Source: Streptomyces neyagawaensis (GTDB taxonomy: Bacteria; Actinomycetota; Actinomycetes; Streptomycetales; Streptomycetaceae). From it: 64,000 nucleotides of DNA. The notes beneath the pieces were generated by a model. It was given only the letters and a program-made list of their open reading frames with translations. It was not told where the DNA came from and ran no database searches. The stretch is taken from assembly GCF_023516595.1 (NCBI RefSeq), contig NZ_JAMGBG010000041.1, forward strand, positions 1-64,000, written 5' to 3'. Below are positions 1 through 9,200 of this stretch, in pieces. Numbering within the stretch: the stretch's first letter is position 1; each line of letters starts with the position of its first letter. A program made the position numbers and the translations under genes.

Positions 1-687
1 TACACGCTGGTGTACCGGCTGATGTTCAACATCAACGAGGGCAAGGTCATCTGGCCGTCGCTGGGCGCCGCCCTCAAGAAGGCGCAGCTGCGGGACAACA
101 CCTCGTTCCTGCTGCGTCCGCCGTCCCCGGCGAGCTTCGACTTCCTCGGCCCGAACGTGGCCGTGGAGTGCACCGACCGGGACTACCCGCGCGACCAGCG
201 GCTGCTGAAGCACAAGGTGGAGTCGTTCGCCGCGGCGGCGCCGCTGCTCGGCCCGGCGATGGCGTTCGGTCCGCCGACCTACGACCACCAGCACGCCACC
301 GCGTGCGCGCAGTGGCCGGCCGAGCGGGTCAGCAGCTACGACGGCTCCTACCGGGCGCAGGGCTCGGCGCCGATCCTGGTCATGGGCACCACCGGTGACC
401 CCGACACCCCGTACCAGGACGCGGTGGCGCTGTCCCATCGCCTCGACAACGCCTCGCTGCTGACGTTCGAGGCGGAGGGCCACACGGCGTTCGGCCGCAG
501 TGCCTGCGCGACGGACGCGGTCGTCAAGTACCTGGTGGACCTGACGGTTCCCGCCGACGGCACGACCTGCGCGGACGAGACGCAGCCGCCGTCGTCGACG
601 CCGAAGGTGGCCCCGCCCGGTACGACGCTGGGTGAGCTCCGCAACGGTGTGAACGAGCGCGTGGAGAACATCGGTTCCGTGGCCTGA
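1..687 (+). CDS. Secreted tripeptidyl aminopeptidase-like alpha/beta hydrolase, C-terminal part
   Basis: The reading frame is open at the left edge, so only the last 228 or so residues are present. They read as the C-terminal TAP-like part of an alpha/beta hydrolase that releases tripeptides or cleaves esters outside the cell. The block ILVMGTTGDPDTPYQDA supplies the likely catalytic Asp and GHTAFG the catalytic His; the nucleophile Ser lies outside the window. Two Cys (SACATDAV and GTTCADET) near the end fit a secreted protein. The last 30 residues are a Pro/Thr-rich tail. A hairpin follows the stop. The family is fairly sure; the substrate is not. Confidence 0.8.
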   Translation, partial: YTLVYRLMFNINEGKVIWPSLGAALKKAQLRDNTSFLLRPPSPASFDFLGPNVAVECTDRDYPRDQRLLKHKVESFAAAAPLLGPAMAFGPPTYDHQHATACAQWPAERVSSYDGSYRAQGSAPILVMGTTGDPDTPYQDAVALSHRLDNASLLTFEAEGHTAFGRSACATDAVVKYLVDLTVPADGTTCADETQPPSSTPKVAPPGTTLGELRNGVNERVENIGSVA

Positions 688-739
688 CCGGTCCTGACCG
701 GTCGGCGGTGTCGCACCCGCACCACAGCACGCCACGTCC

Positions 740-769
740 CGAGGCGTCGGCCCCACGGCCGGCGCCTCG
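740..769. terminator. Hairpin between convergent genes
   Basis: An inverted repeat with arms CGAGGCG and CGCCTCG, extended inward by CGGCC/GGCCG with one mismatch. It lies between the stop of the hydrolase and the stop of the convergent phosphatase gene, where a two-way terminator is expected. There is no T tract, as is usual in Streptomyces. Confidence 0.5.
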
Positions 770-821
770 GTCGTGCGCGGGGCGTGGGGCGCGGTGGCCG
801 GCGTGACCGGGGCCCGGCGCC

Positions 822-3761
822 CTACCGGTCCGGGGCCGGGTCCGGGTCGTCGGCCGGGTCGCCGAAGGTGAGCGCGTCCAGGTCGCCGTCGAAGTCGTCG
901 GGGACCGGGCACAGCAGGTCCAGGGCGTCCGGCGGCTGTCTGCGGGGGTCGGGGCCGGTCAGGGGCTGCTCGGTCCAGATGCACTTGCCGTCGGGGGTGT
1001 AGCGGGTGCCCCAGCGGTGGGAGAGGGCGGTGATGAGCTGCAGGCCGCGGCCGCCCTCGTCGGTGTCGGTCGCCCGGCGTATGCGGGGCATCGTGAGGCT
1101 GCCGTCGAAGACCTCGCAGGTCAGCTCGGAGCCGTGCAGGAGCCGCAGCCGCACGGGCCCCTTGGCGTGGCGTACGACGTTGCCGACGAGTTCGCTGGCG
1201 AGCAGTTCGGTGGTGGGGGCGAGGTCGTCCAGGCCCCAGGCGGCGAGCTGTTCCCGGACGTGGCGGCGGGCCTGCCCGGCGGCCCTCGGGTCGTCGAGGA
1301 GCGGCCAGCACGCCACCTTGTCCTCGGTGAGGGCGTGCAGCCGGGCGACGAGGAACGCGGCGTCGTCGGCGGCCTGTTGGTGGGCCGGGAGCAGCCCGTG
1401 GATGAGGGTGTCGCAGAGGAGTTCCAGGTCGTCGGCGGTGCCGTCGTCGTGGGCGTTGCGCAGCAGCCGGGCGAGTTCGGCCATGCCCTCGTCCATCTCG
1501 CGTTTCGAGGACTCCACGAGGCCGTCGGTGTAGAGCACGAGCATGCTCCCGTCGGGCACGTGCAGTTCGACCGTCTCGAAGGGCGGCTCGGCCGCGCCCA
1601 GCGGCGGGTCGGCGGCCAGGTCCGGGAAGCGCACACTGCCGTCGGGCAGGACCAGCGCCGGCGGCGGGTGCCCGGCGCGGGCGAGGGAACAGATCCGGGT
1701 CGTGGAGTCGTACAGCGCGTACAGGCAGGTCACGTACGACTCCTCGCCCATGCCGGCGACGAGGTCATTGAGGTGGGTCATGATCTCGTCGGGCGGCAGT
1801 TCGAGGTCGGCGAGGGTGTGGACGGCGGTGCGCAGCCGGCCCATGGTGGCCGCCTCGGGCAGTCCGTGGCCCATGACGTCGCCGACGACGAGGGCGACCT
1901 GGCCGCTGGAGAGCGGGATGACGTCGTACCAGTCGCCGCCGACGTCCATGCCCCGTCCGGCGGGCAGATAGCGGGCGGCGGCCTCGCAGGCGGGCAGGTC
2001 GGGCAGGGCCTGTGGGAGGAGGCCGCGCTGGAGTTCGTGGGAGCGGGTGTGCTCGACGTCGAAGAGGCGGGCCCGCTCCAGGGACTGGGCGAGGAGCGCG
2101 CTGATCGCGGTGAGGAGGGTGCGCTCCTCCTCGGTGAGACGGCGCGGCCGGTCGAAGGAGACGACGCACACCCCGAAGGTGTGGCCGGAGGCCGTCAGCG
2201 GCAGGAACGCCCAGGACTGCTTGCCCGAACGACGGGGCAGGTCGGCCTGGTGCGGCTCGTACGCCGCGTACTCCTCGGCCGAGGACAGGAAGACGGGTCC
2301 GCCGGTGGCGATGGCGTCCCAGGCGGGCCCGTGGCGCGTCTTGGGGCGGTGGTCGACCAACTCGACGAACTCGGCGGAGTAGCCGACCGCGCCGAGGTTG
2401 TGGAGGCGGTCGCCCTCGACCTCCTGGACGAGGAACCCGGTGGCGGCGAACGGCGGAAGCACCCGCCGGGCCACCGCCTCGATCACATCCCGCGTGGTGG
2501 TCGCCTTGGCCAGCGCGGCCGTCAACTCGGCTGTGCGGGAGGCCCGTTCGGTGGCGGCCCGCTCGGCGGCGCGGCGTTCCTCCTCCAGCCGGCGGTTCTC
2601 GGTGGTGTCGGTGAAGTACAGGGTGTGGCCGTCGGGGCCCGGAACGACCCGGAGGTGGAACCAGCGGTCCTTGCCGGGGCTGTGCACATCGAACCCGGTG
2701 GGCCTCTGGTCGGCGGCGGCCTTGCGGCACAGCCGCTCCAGGCCGGGCACCCCGTCGCACTCGACGGCCAGCTCCCACAGCACCCGTCCGACGATCTCGT
2801 CCTCGGACAGGCCCAGCATGCGTTCGGTCTCCAGGTTGGCGAAGGTGATCCGCCATGCCGTGTCGACCGCGAGGAAGGCGTCGCTCATGTGGCGCACGGC
2901 CCGGCTGAGGGCGTCGCGGGCGGAGCCGGACGGGGTGCTCTCCCAGCCGACGCCGACCATCCGCCGGGGTGTGCCGTGCTCGTCGTAGGTGGCGCGGCCG
3001 CGGGCCCGGGTCCAGCCGTAGGTGCCGTCGAGGCGCCGTACGCGGTACTCCGCCTCGTACACGGTGCGGTCGCGGATGGCGCGGTGGGTCGCGGCGAGGG
3101 TGGGGGCGAGGTCGTCGGGGTGGACGATCCGCATCCAGTCGTCGATCCTGCCGGTGAAGTCGGCGGGCCGCGTGCCGTACAGCTCCAGGGCGGGCTCGTC
3201 CCAGATCAGGTCGCCGGTGCCGATGTCCCAGTCCCAGGAGCCGACGCTGACCTCCTTCAGGGCCTGCCGCAGCCGCTCACCCCCGGACTCGGCGGGGCCG
3301 GGGCCCGACGGGGGCGGGGCCTGCGCCATCCGCTCCTCGGTCCAGGTGACGACGTCCCGCAGGAACCCCCAGTGGGCGTCGTCGGGTTCGCCGCGGTCGC
3401 CGGTGAGGACCGAGAGCGCGCCGATCGCCCGGTCGCCGCAGGTCATGGGGAGGGCGGCGACACCCGTGCCGGGCCAGGTCGGGTCGACGGAGGCGATGGG
3501 CGCCCAGGAGCCGTGGTCGCGGTGGAGGGCGCGGGCCGGGGGCAGGGAGCCCTCCTGGTCGATGATCTCCCAGGGGCGGGTGAGGGCGGCCGGGAGGCCG
3601 GTCGCCGACACCAGACGGAGCGCCGACATCGGCCCGCGGAGGTGGATCATGCCGCCGAGAGCGCCGAGTTCTCCGACCGCGTGCTGGAGCGCGAGGCGGA
3701 AGACCTCGCTCACCGCGACACCGGGATCCACCGTGCCGAGCAGGGCCAGCCGTGCGTTCAT
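822..3761 (-). CDS. PAS/GAF sensor with SpoIIE-type PP2C phosphatase and HATPase_c domain
   Basis: A 979-residue multidomain signalling protein. In order: an N-terminal GAF-like region (about 1-165), a PAS domain starting at SVGSWDWDIGTGDLIWDEP, a second PAS domain (DAFLAVDTAWRITFANLETE), a GAF domain, a PP2C/SpoIIE phosphatase (GGDWYDVIPL, VVGDVMGHG) and a C-terminal anti-sigma-factor-type HATPase (ELVGNVVRHAKGPVRL, DEGGRGLQLI). Such proteins dephosphorylate anti-anti-sigma factors and may also act as kinases, tying a sensed signal to sigma-factor release. No transmembrane segment is seen, so it is probably cytoplasmic. The start chosen is ATG at 3761; a longer in-frame form starting at 3806 would add 15 residues with no better ribosome site. 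It shares its last three domains with the protein at 58370-62674. The signal it senses cannot be read from the sequence. Confidence 0.88.
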   Translation of the reverse strand: MNARLALLGTVDPGVAVSEVFRLALQHAVGELGALGGMIHLRGPMSALRLVSATGLPAALTRPWEIIDQEGSLPPARALHRDHGSWAPIASVDPTWPGTGVAALPMTCGDRAIGALSVLTGDRGEPDDAHWGFLRDVVTWTEERMAQAPPPSGPGPAESGGERLRQALKEVSVGSWDWDIGTGDLIWDEPALELYGTRPADFTGRIDDWMRIVHPDDLAPTLAATHRAIRDRTVYEAEYRVRRLDGTYGWTRARGRATYDEHGTPRRMVGVGWESTPSGSARDALSRAVRHMSDAFLAVDTAWRITFANLETERMLGLSEDEIVGRVLWELAVECDGVPGLERLCRKAAADQRPTGFDVHSPGKDRWFHLRVVPGPDGHTLYFTDTTENRRLEEERRAAERAATERASRTAELTAALAKATTTRDVIEAVARRVLPPFAATGFLVQEVEGDRLHNLGAVGYSAEFVELVDHRPKTRHGPAWDAIATGGPVFLSSAEEYAAYEPHQADLPRRSGKQSWAFLPLTASGHTFGVCVVSFDRPRRLTEEERTLLTAISALLAQSLERARLFDVEHTRSHELQRGLLPQALPDLPACEAAARYLPAGRGMDVGGDWYDVIPLSSGQVALVVGDVMGHGLPEAATMGRLRTAVHTLADLELPPDEIMTHLNDLVAGMGEESYVTCLYALYDSTTRICSLARAGHPPPALVLPDGSVRFPDLAADPPLGAAEPPFETVELHVPDGSMLVLYTDGLVESSKREMDEGMAELARLLRNAHDDGTADDLELLCDTLIHGLLPAHQQAADDAAFLVARLHALTEDKVACWPLLDDPRAAGQARRHVREQLAAWGLDDLAPTTELLASELVGNVVRHAKGPVRLRLLHGSELTCEVFDGSLTMPRIRRATDTDEGGRGLQLITALSHRWGTRYTPDGKCIWTEQPLTGPDPRRQPPDALDLLCPVPDDFDGDLDALTFGDPADDPDPAPDR

Positions 3762-4002
3762 GAATCCGACCTTAACGTTCACCGCTCGATCAAGGCAGTG
3801 CACCACGGGAACTCACTGACGGATCGTCCGCACCGGCCAACCGCGCCCAAGTGGCTTGTCATGCACAACAATTGACGAGCCGACAGAAAGGCGGCCCGCA
3901 CGGCGTGGCCGTCGCCGCGCGGGTGGCGTGACCAAGATCCGGCGCGGGTCGTTGGGCCGCTGCAAGACCCAGGTTGTCCGGCCGACCCCCAGCAGGCGCC
4001 CC

Positions 4003-4701
4003 ATGTTCAAGTCGTTGGTCAAGACGTTCGTCGAGCAGTACACGAGGAACCAGCAGCTCGGACGAGAGCTCAGAGTTCAGCGCGAGGAGCAGGAGCGGCG
4101 TTGGCGTGAGGAGGACCGGGCCGTGCTCCTGGCCGCGCTCGCGGAGAACCGGGTCGCGCTCGACGAGCACAACCGCACGCTCCGCCGGGCCGCCGGCGTC
4201 TCGTACATCACGCTGCGCTGCCACGAGGACACCTGGACCTTCATGGCGCGCGCCGCCTTCGGGGTCTGGGAGCCGAACTGGACCCAGAGCACCCGTGACC
4301 CCTACGACCGGATCGGTCCCGGTGTGAGCAAGGCGGGCCGGTTCACCGCGGACCCGAACCTGCCGCCGGGCCGTGTCACCAAGGCCGAGGGAGGCATGCA
4401 GGACGTGCTGCTGTCCGGGCAGAACCTCGTCCTCGTCCTCGACGCCCTGCACACGGCCACGACGGCGGAGCTGTCCGCCACCGGGGCCCGCTCCAGGACC
4501 CTCTACGACCGGCTGGCGTCGTTCACCGCCAAGCTCGACCCGGCCGCGCCGCCCGGCCGCACCACCGGGATCCTCTGCCGGATCGACGACAGCCTGCACA
4601 CCCAGTACGTCGGCGGCCGGCCCTCCGGCGGCACCACCGGTCGCGGCACCTCCGCGCCCCTGTTGCGCAAGGTGCCCTCCCCCGCCCCGGCGACCCGCTG
4701 A
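4003..4701 (+). CDS. Hypothetical protein with N-terminal coiled coil
   Basis: A 232-residue protein I do not recognise. Residues 15-60 are rich in Arg, Glu and Gln (for example RVQREEQERRWREEDRAVLL) and probably form a charged coiled coil. The remainder is globular, with one Cys-His pair (TLRCHEDTWTF) and a Gly/Ser-rich tail. There is no signal peptide or membrane segment. The start is ATG at 4003 (MFKSLVKTF); the frame is open further upstream to 3856, but that extension is Arg-rich low-quality sequence. The gene is divergent from the phosphatase and convergent with the next gene. Codon bias supports it as real. Confidence 0.6.
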   Translation: MFKSLVKTFVEQYTRNQQLGRELRVQREEQERRWREEDRAVLLAALAENRVALDEHNRTLRRAAGVSYITLRCHEDTWTFMARAAFGVWEPNWTQSTRDPYDRIGPGVSKAGRFTADPNLPPGRVTKAEGGMQDVLLSGQNLVLVLDALHTATTAELSATGARSRTLYDRLASFTAKLDPAAPPGRTTGILCRIDDSLHTQYVGGRPSGGTTGRGTSAPLLRKVPSPAPATR

Positions 4702-4770
4702 CCCGGGCTGCGCGTGCCGGGGCCGGACTGACTTGGGGCGGAGTGGGGCCGGGGCGGGGCGGGGCCTGGT

Positions 4771-5340
4771 TCAGGCCAGGGAGGCGAGGAGGCCGGTACC
4801 CGGTGCCAGGACGCCGGGCTGGCCGAGGGCGCGGAAGTCGGCCTCGACGTCCGACAGTCGGAGGGTGCCGGCGCGGACGGCGTGGTAGCGGACGAGCGAC
4901 CACACGAAGACGTCGAGGTTGTCGAACTGCGTGTCCGCCTCGACGACCTCCTCCTCGTGGAACCACACGGCGACACGGCCGTTGGTGAGCACCACGTAGT
5001 AGTTGCCGCCCCCGTCGGCGCCGACGGACCACACGTCGTCGTCGGACAGATCCGTCTCGTAGTCCGAGTCGAGGATCCGGCAGTCGTTGGCCGCGAAGTC
5101 GAAGGCATACGACCAGTCGTGGATGTCGAGGAACCGCGGCATGGTCCCCGCCCGCACCCGGCGGTCGAAGGCGGCCAGCGCGGTCGCCGCGTCGCGGGGA
5201 AGGCGGGCGAGGAACGGTGCGACCGGGCGGGTCGACGCCGGGGGCACGGCGGCCCACGGCTCGTCGGGGAACCAGCGCGCCAGATCGGCGTCGAGACCCC
5301 GCTCCACGTACCCGGCCAATGCGTCGACGGAGAGAGACAT
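4771..5340 (-). CDS. Hypothetical protein, possibly SMI1/KNR4 (SUKH)-like
   Basis: A 189-residue acidic cytoplasmic protein. The middle part, with an aromatic block (DIHDWSYAFDFAAND) followed by VGADGGGNYYVVLTNGRVAV and a phrase ending FDNLDVFVWSLV, looks like the glycine-containing core of SUKH/SMI1 folds, which act as immunity or scaffold proteins. The match is by eye only and may be wrong. No toxin gene adjoins it, so an immunity role is not supported by context. Start is ATG at 5340; no good Shine-Dalgarno site is visible. Confidence 0.5.
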   Translation of the reverse strand: MSLSVDALAGYVERGLDADLARWFPDEPWAAVPPASTRPVAPFLARLPRDAATALAAFDRRVRAGTMPRFLDIHDWSYAFDFAANDCRILDSDYETDLSDDDVWSVGADGGGNYYVVLTNGRVAVWFHEEEVVEADTQFDNLDVFVWSLVRYHAVRAGTLRLSDVEADFRALGQPGVLAPGTGLLASLA

Positions 5341-5525
5341 GCGGGGAGGCTATCCACGCCCGCCGTAGGCAGTTACGTGGGGCACGGGCCCCCGGCGGTC
5401 ATGGGGTGGGCCGTGTGGCGGGCGACGGGGCGGGTCGGGGCCGGTCGTCGCAATCGGAGCACAACCATCCGCCATGACCTGCCGTCTCACCACGTAGCAG
5501 CGTCATGCGATCCAGGGGGGACAAC

Positions 5526-6104
5526 ATGCGACGTATCGGAGCGGCGGTGGCCGTACTCGTGCTCGCCGGCACGGCGACGGTGGCGGCGGGGGGCGGCGCG
5601 AGTGCCGCTCCGGCGGGCGCCGCGCGGGCGGCGGCCTGCCCGACGGGCTGGGGCAGCGGCCTCAAGGGCGTCCCGGACAGCGGCATCGTCCCGCTGGCCG
5701 ACATCAGGACCGGCCGCCACGACTGCTACGACCGCATGGTCTTCGATGTCCCCGGCGGCGGCGACCACATCGGCTACTACGTCCAGTACGTCGACCAGTT
5801 GCACCAGGTCGGCTCGGGCGACGTCATCCCGGTCGGCGGCGGCGCCGTCCTGGAGGTCAGGATCGCCGCGCCCAGCTACGACCCGGAGACCGGCGCGGTC
5901 GCCTACCCGGGGAAGGCCGCGAAGCCGCTGCCCGGCGTCGACATCACCGGCTACCGCACCTTCCGCGACACCCGCTTCGCGGGCAGCTTCGAGGGCGAGA
6001 CCCAGATAGGTCTCGGTGTCCGCGCCCGGCTCCCGTTCCGGGTGACCCGGCTGCACGACCGGCTGGTCGTCGACGTCGCCCACAGCTGGACGAGCACGCG
6101 CTGA
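5526..6104 (+). CDS. Secreted AMIN-like domain protein
   Basis: A 192-residue exported protein. Residues 1-28 form a signal peptide (MRRIGAAVAVLVLAGTATVAA, then ASAAPA), and the mature part begins with a Cys-containing segment (AACPTGWGSG). The beta-rich body, including HDCYDRMVFDVPGG near its start and FRVTRLHDRLVVDVAHSW at its end, resembles the AMIN-like domain common in Streptomyces secreted proteins of unknown role. The start is ATG at 5526 because AGGGGGGAC lies just upstream; an in-frame ATG at 5505 has no such site. It ends about 100 bp before the PKS-NRPS gene on the same strand, but nothing ties it to that pathway. Confidence 0.7.
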   Translation: MRRIGAAVAVLVLAGTATVAAGGGASAAPAGAARAAACPTGWGSGLKGVPDSGIVPLADIRTGRHDCYDRMVFDVPGGGDHIGYYVQYVDQLHQVGSGDVIPVGGGAVLEVRIAAPSYDPETGAVAYPGKAAKPLPGVDITGYRTFRDTRFAGSFEGETQIGLGVRARLPFRVTRLHDRLVVDVAHSWTSTR

Positions 6105-6188
6105 CGCCGCGCGGGGCGGCGCGACCCGCGGCAGGGGCGGGAACACGCGGCGGCCGAGCGCCGGTGCTGTTCCCCGGTGCCCGACTTG

Positions 6189-6202
6189 TAGGGTCCGCAC
6201 GG
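6189..6202 (+). promoter_or_regulatory. Possible -10 element directly before the PKS-NRPS start
   Basis: TAGGGT at 6189-6194 fits the TAGRRT form of Streptomyces -10 boxes. Its spacing would put transcription start at or within a base or two of the GTG at 6202, giving a leaderless message. This agrees with the lack of a good ribosome site before that GTG. The matching -35 region is poor, so this is an inference. Confidence 0.3.
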
Positions 6203-9200
6203 TGGAGAGATCGAATGAAGGTTTGAACGGCGGGGCGTCGGCCGAGACGCTGCTGGATGTGCTGCTCGGCGCGGCGCGCGAGGCTCCCGAGCGGACCGTC
6301 GTTCATGTGCGTGCCGACGGCGGCGAGCACACCGTCACCTTCGCCGGACTCCGCGACGACGCGCTGCGGGTGGCGGGCGGCCTGATCGAGGCCGGCGTCA
6401 CCGCGGGCACCCCGCTGCCGCTGGTCGCCGACCGGGGCGAGGACTTCCAGCCGATGTTCTGGGGCGCGCTGGCGGCCGGGGCCGTTCCCGTGCCGCTCGC
6501 GCCCGAACCCCGCCGTGTCGGACCGGTGTGGGAACTCCTCGGCCGCCCGCCGGTCGTCGTCGACGCCTCCACGGCACCCCTGCTCGGCGAACTGGGCGCG
6601 TCTGTCGTGGCGTTGCCGCTCGACGCGCTCCGCGAGGGCCGCCCGCTCCGGCGACCGCACCGGCCCGCGCCCGACGATGTCGCGTTCCTCCAGTTCTCCT
6701 CCGGCAGCACCGGCTCCCCCAAGGGCGTCGAACTCACCCACGCCGGCGTCCTCGCGAACCTCCGCCAGATCCGTACGGCGATGGCCATCACCGGCGACGA
6801 CGTCATCGCGACATGGATGCCGTACTTCCACGACATGGGCCTCATCGGCACGCACCTCGTGCCGATGGCGGCGCGCGTGCGACAGATACGCGTCGAACCG
6901 CTGTCCTTCGCCAAGCGCCCCGCCCTGTGGCTGGAGGCCGCGGCCCGGCACCGCGCGACCCTGCTGTCGGCCGCCAACTTCGCCCTCGACCTGGCCGTAC
7001 GGCGGATCCCGGCCGCGACGCTCGCCGGGCTCGACCTGAGCCACGTACGACTGCTGCTCGTCGGCGCCGAGCCGATCGCCCCGCGTGTCTGGCGCGCCTT
7101 CCAGGCCCACACCGCCCCCGCCGGGCTCGACCCGCGCGCCCCGCTCCCCGTCTACGGCCTCGCCGAGGCGACGCTCGCGGTGACCGTGCCGCCGCTGGGC
7201 GAGCGCGCCGAGCCGGTGGTACTCGACCGGGCCGCGCTCAGCCGGGGCCGGGCGGTGGAGACCGCGCCGGGCACGCACGCGGTGGAGCTGATGGACCTCG
7301 GACTGCCGGTGGAGGGCTGCGAGGTCAGGATCACCGGGACGGTGGGGGACAGCGAGGGCGAGGGCGAGGTCGAGAGCGACGGCGGCGCGGGGAATGCGGA
7401 GGGTGCGCGTGACGCCCGAGACTCCCGTGACGTCCGTGACGTCCGTGACGTCCGTTCCGTCCGTGACGTCCGTTCCGTCCGTGGTGTGCTCGGTGAGTCG
7501 CGGGTGGGGCATGTGGAGGTGCGGGGGCCGCAGGTGGGGCGCGGGTACCACCGGGCGCCGGGGGCGAGCGCGGAGGCGTTCGGGGACGACGGGTGGCTGC
7601 GGACCGGGGACCTCGGGTTCCTGCGGGGTGGGCGGCTGGTGGTCACCGGGCGCCACAAGGACGTCGTGTTCGTCAACGGCCGTACGTTCCACGCGTCGGA
7701 CCTGGAGGAGGCGGTCGCGGCGACGCCGGGACTGCCGTCCGGTACGACCGCCGCGGTCGTCGGGTCCACCGACCCGGACGGCGGGGGCGAGCGGGTCGTC
7801 GCGTTCGTGCGGTGGGCGAGACCTCCCGCCACGACCGCCGCCCCCGTGCTGCGGGCCGCCGCCGGACGTCTGCGGGAGGCCCTCGGCCACGACGACGTAC
7901 GGGTCCTGCCGCTGCCGCCGGCGGCGTTCCCCCGCACCACCAGCGGCAAGCTGCGCAGGGGCGCGCTGCGGGAGCGGTTCGAGGCCGGGGGGTTCGCGGC
8001 GGTCGAGGAGCGCTGGGGCGACACGGCGACGGGGAGCGCCGGGACGGCCGGGGAGCCGGGCGAGGGAGGTGGGGCGGGGAGCACCGGGGAGGCCGGGGAG
8101 CACCGCGGCGGAGGTGAGGCCAAGGGTGCGGTCTCGGTGGCCGGGGCGCCTCGTTCGGTGCGGGACGTGCGGGAGGCCGTACGGGGGGTCTGGGCGCGGG
8201 TGCTGGAGCGGCCCGAGGGCGAGATCGGGCTCCACGAGCGGTTCTTCGACCTCGGCGGCTCGTCGCTGAAGGCGATGGCCGTGCTGGCGGAGTTGGAGGA
8301 CACGTTCGCGGTCACCGTGGAGCCGAGGGCCCTGCGGGACCATGACACGGTGGCGGGGCTGGCGGGGTATCTCGTCGAGGCGGTGGTGGAGCCGGGGTCG
8401 CGCTCGGTCGCGGTGACGGGCTCGGACACAGGAACGGGGGCGGTCGCCGGTTCGGCCGCGGAGACCGGGCCCGTGACGGAGACGGACACTGCTTCCGCTG
8501 CCGTTCCCCGTGGCCGTCGTGACCGTAGCCGTGGCGGCGGGGTCTCCTCCGGTGCCGTGGCCGTGCTCTCGGTGGCGTGCCGGTTCCCCGGGGTCGGGTC
8601 GCCCGAGGAGTTCTGGGAGTTGCTGGCGGCCGGGGGCGACACCGTCGGGGCGGTACCCGAGGACCGGTGGGGGAACGGGCCCCTCCCGAGCACCCGGTTC
8701 GGCTCCTTCCTGCCCGAACCGGCGGCCTTCGACGCCGACTTCTTCGGGATGGACGACGCGGAGGCGAGGGCGACCGACCCGCAGGCGCGGATCTTCCTCG
8801 AACTGGCCCACGAGGCACTGGAGCGTGCAGGGTACGCGGGCCCCCGCCGGGCCGGCCGCAGGGTCGGCGTGTTCGCGGCCACCGGCGACAGCGGCTACCG
8901 CGAGGTCCTGGCCGAGGCCGCCGCCGGCGACCTCGCCCGCCACCCGGCCGCCCTCACCGGCAACCTGCCCAACCTGATCGCCGCCCGGGTCTCCCAGGTG
9001 CTGGACCTGACCGGCCCGGCGCTCGCCGTCGACACCGCGTGCTCGTCCGCGCTGGTCGCGCTGCACCTGGCCCGGCGGAGCCTCGCCGCCGGGGAGTGCG
9101 ACCTCGCCGTGGTCGGCGGGGTCAACCTGGGCCTGACGGGCACCGGGCACCGGCTGCTCGAAGCGACGGGCGCGCTGTCGCCGACCGGCCGGTGCCGGGC

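Noticed and set aside
1017..3875. A 952-residue open frame on the plus strand
   Set aside because: Antisense to the PAS/GAF/PP2C gene, whose catalytic motifs are plain. The plus frame has long Gly/Val/Gln-rich runs and no domain.
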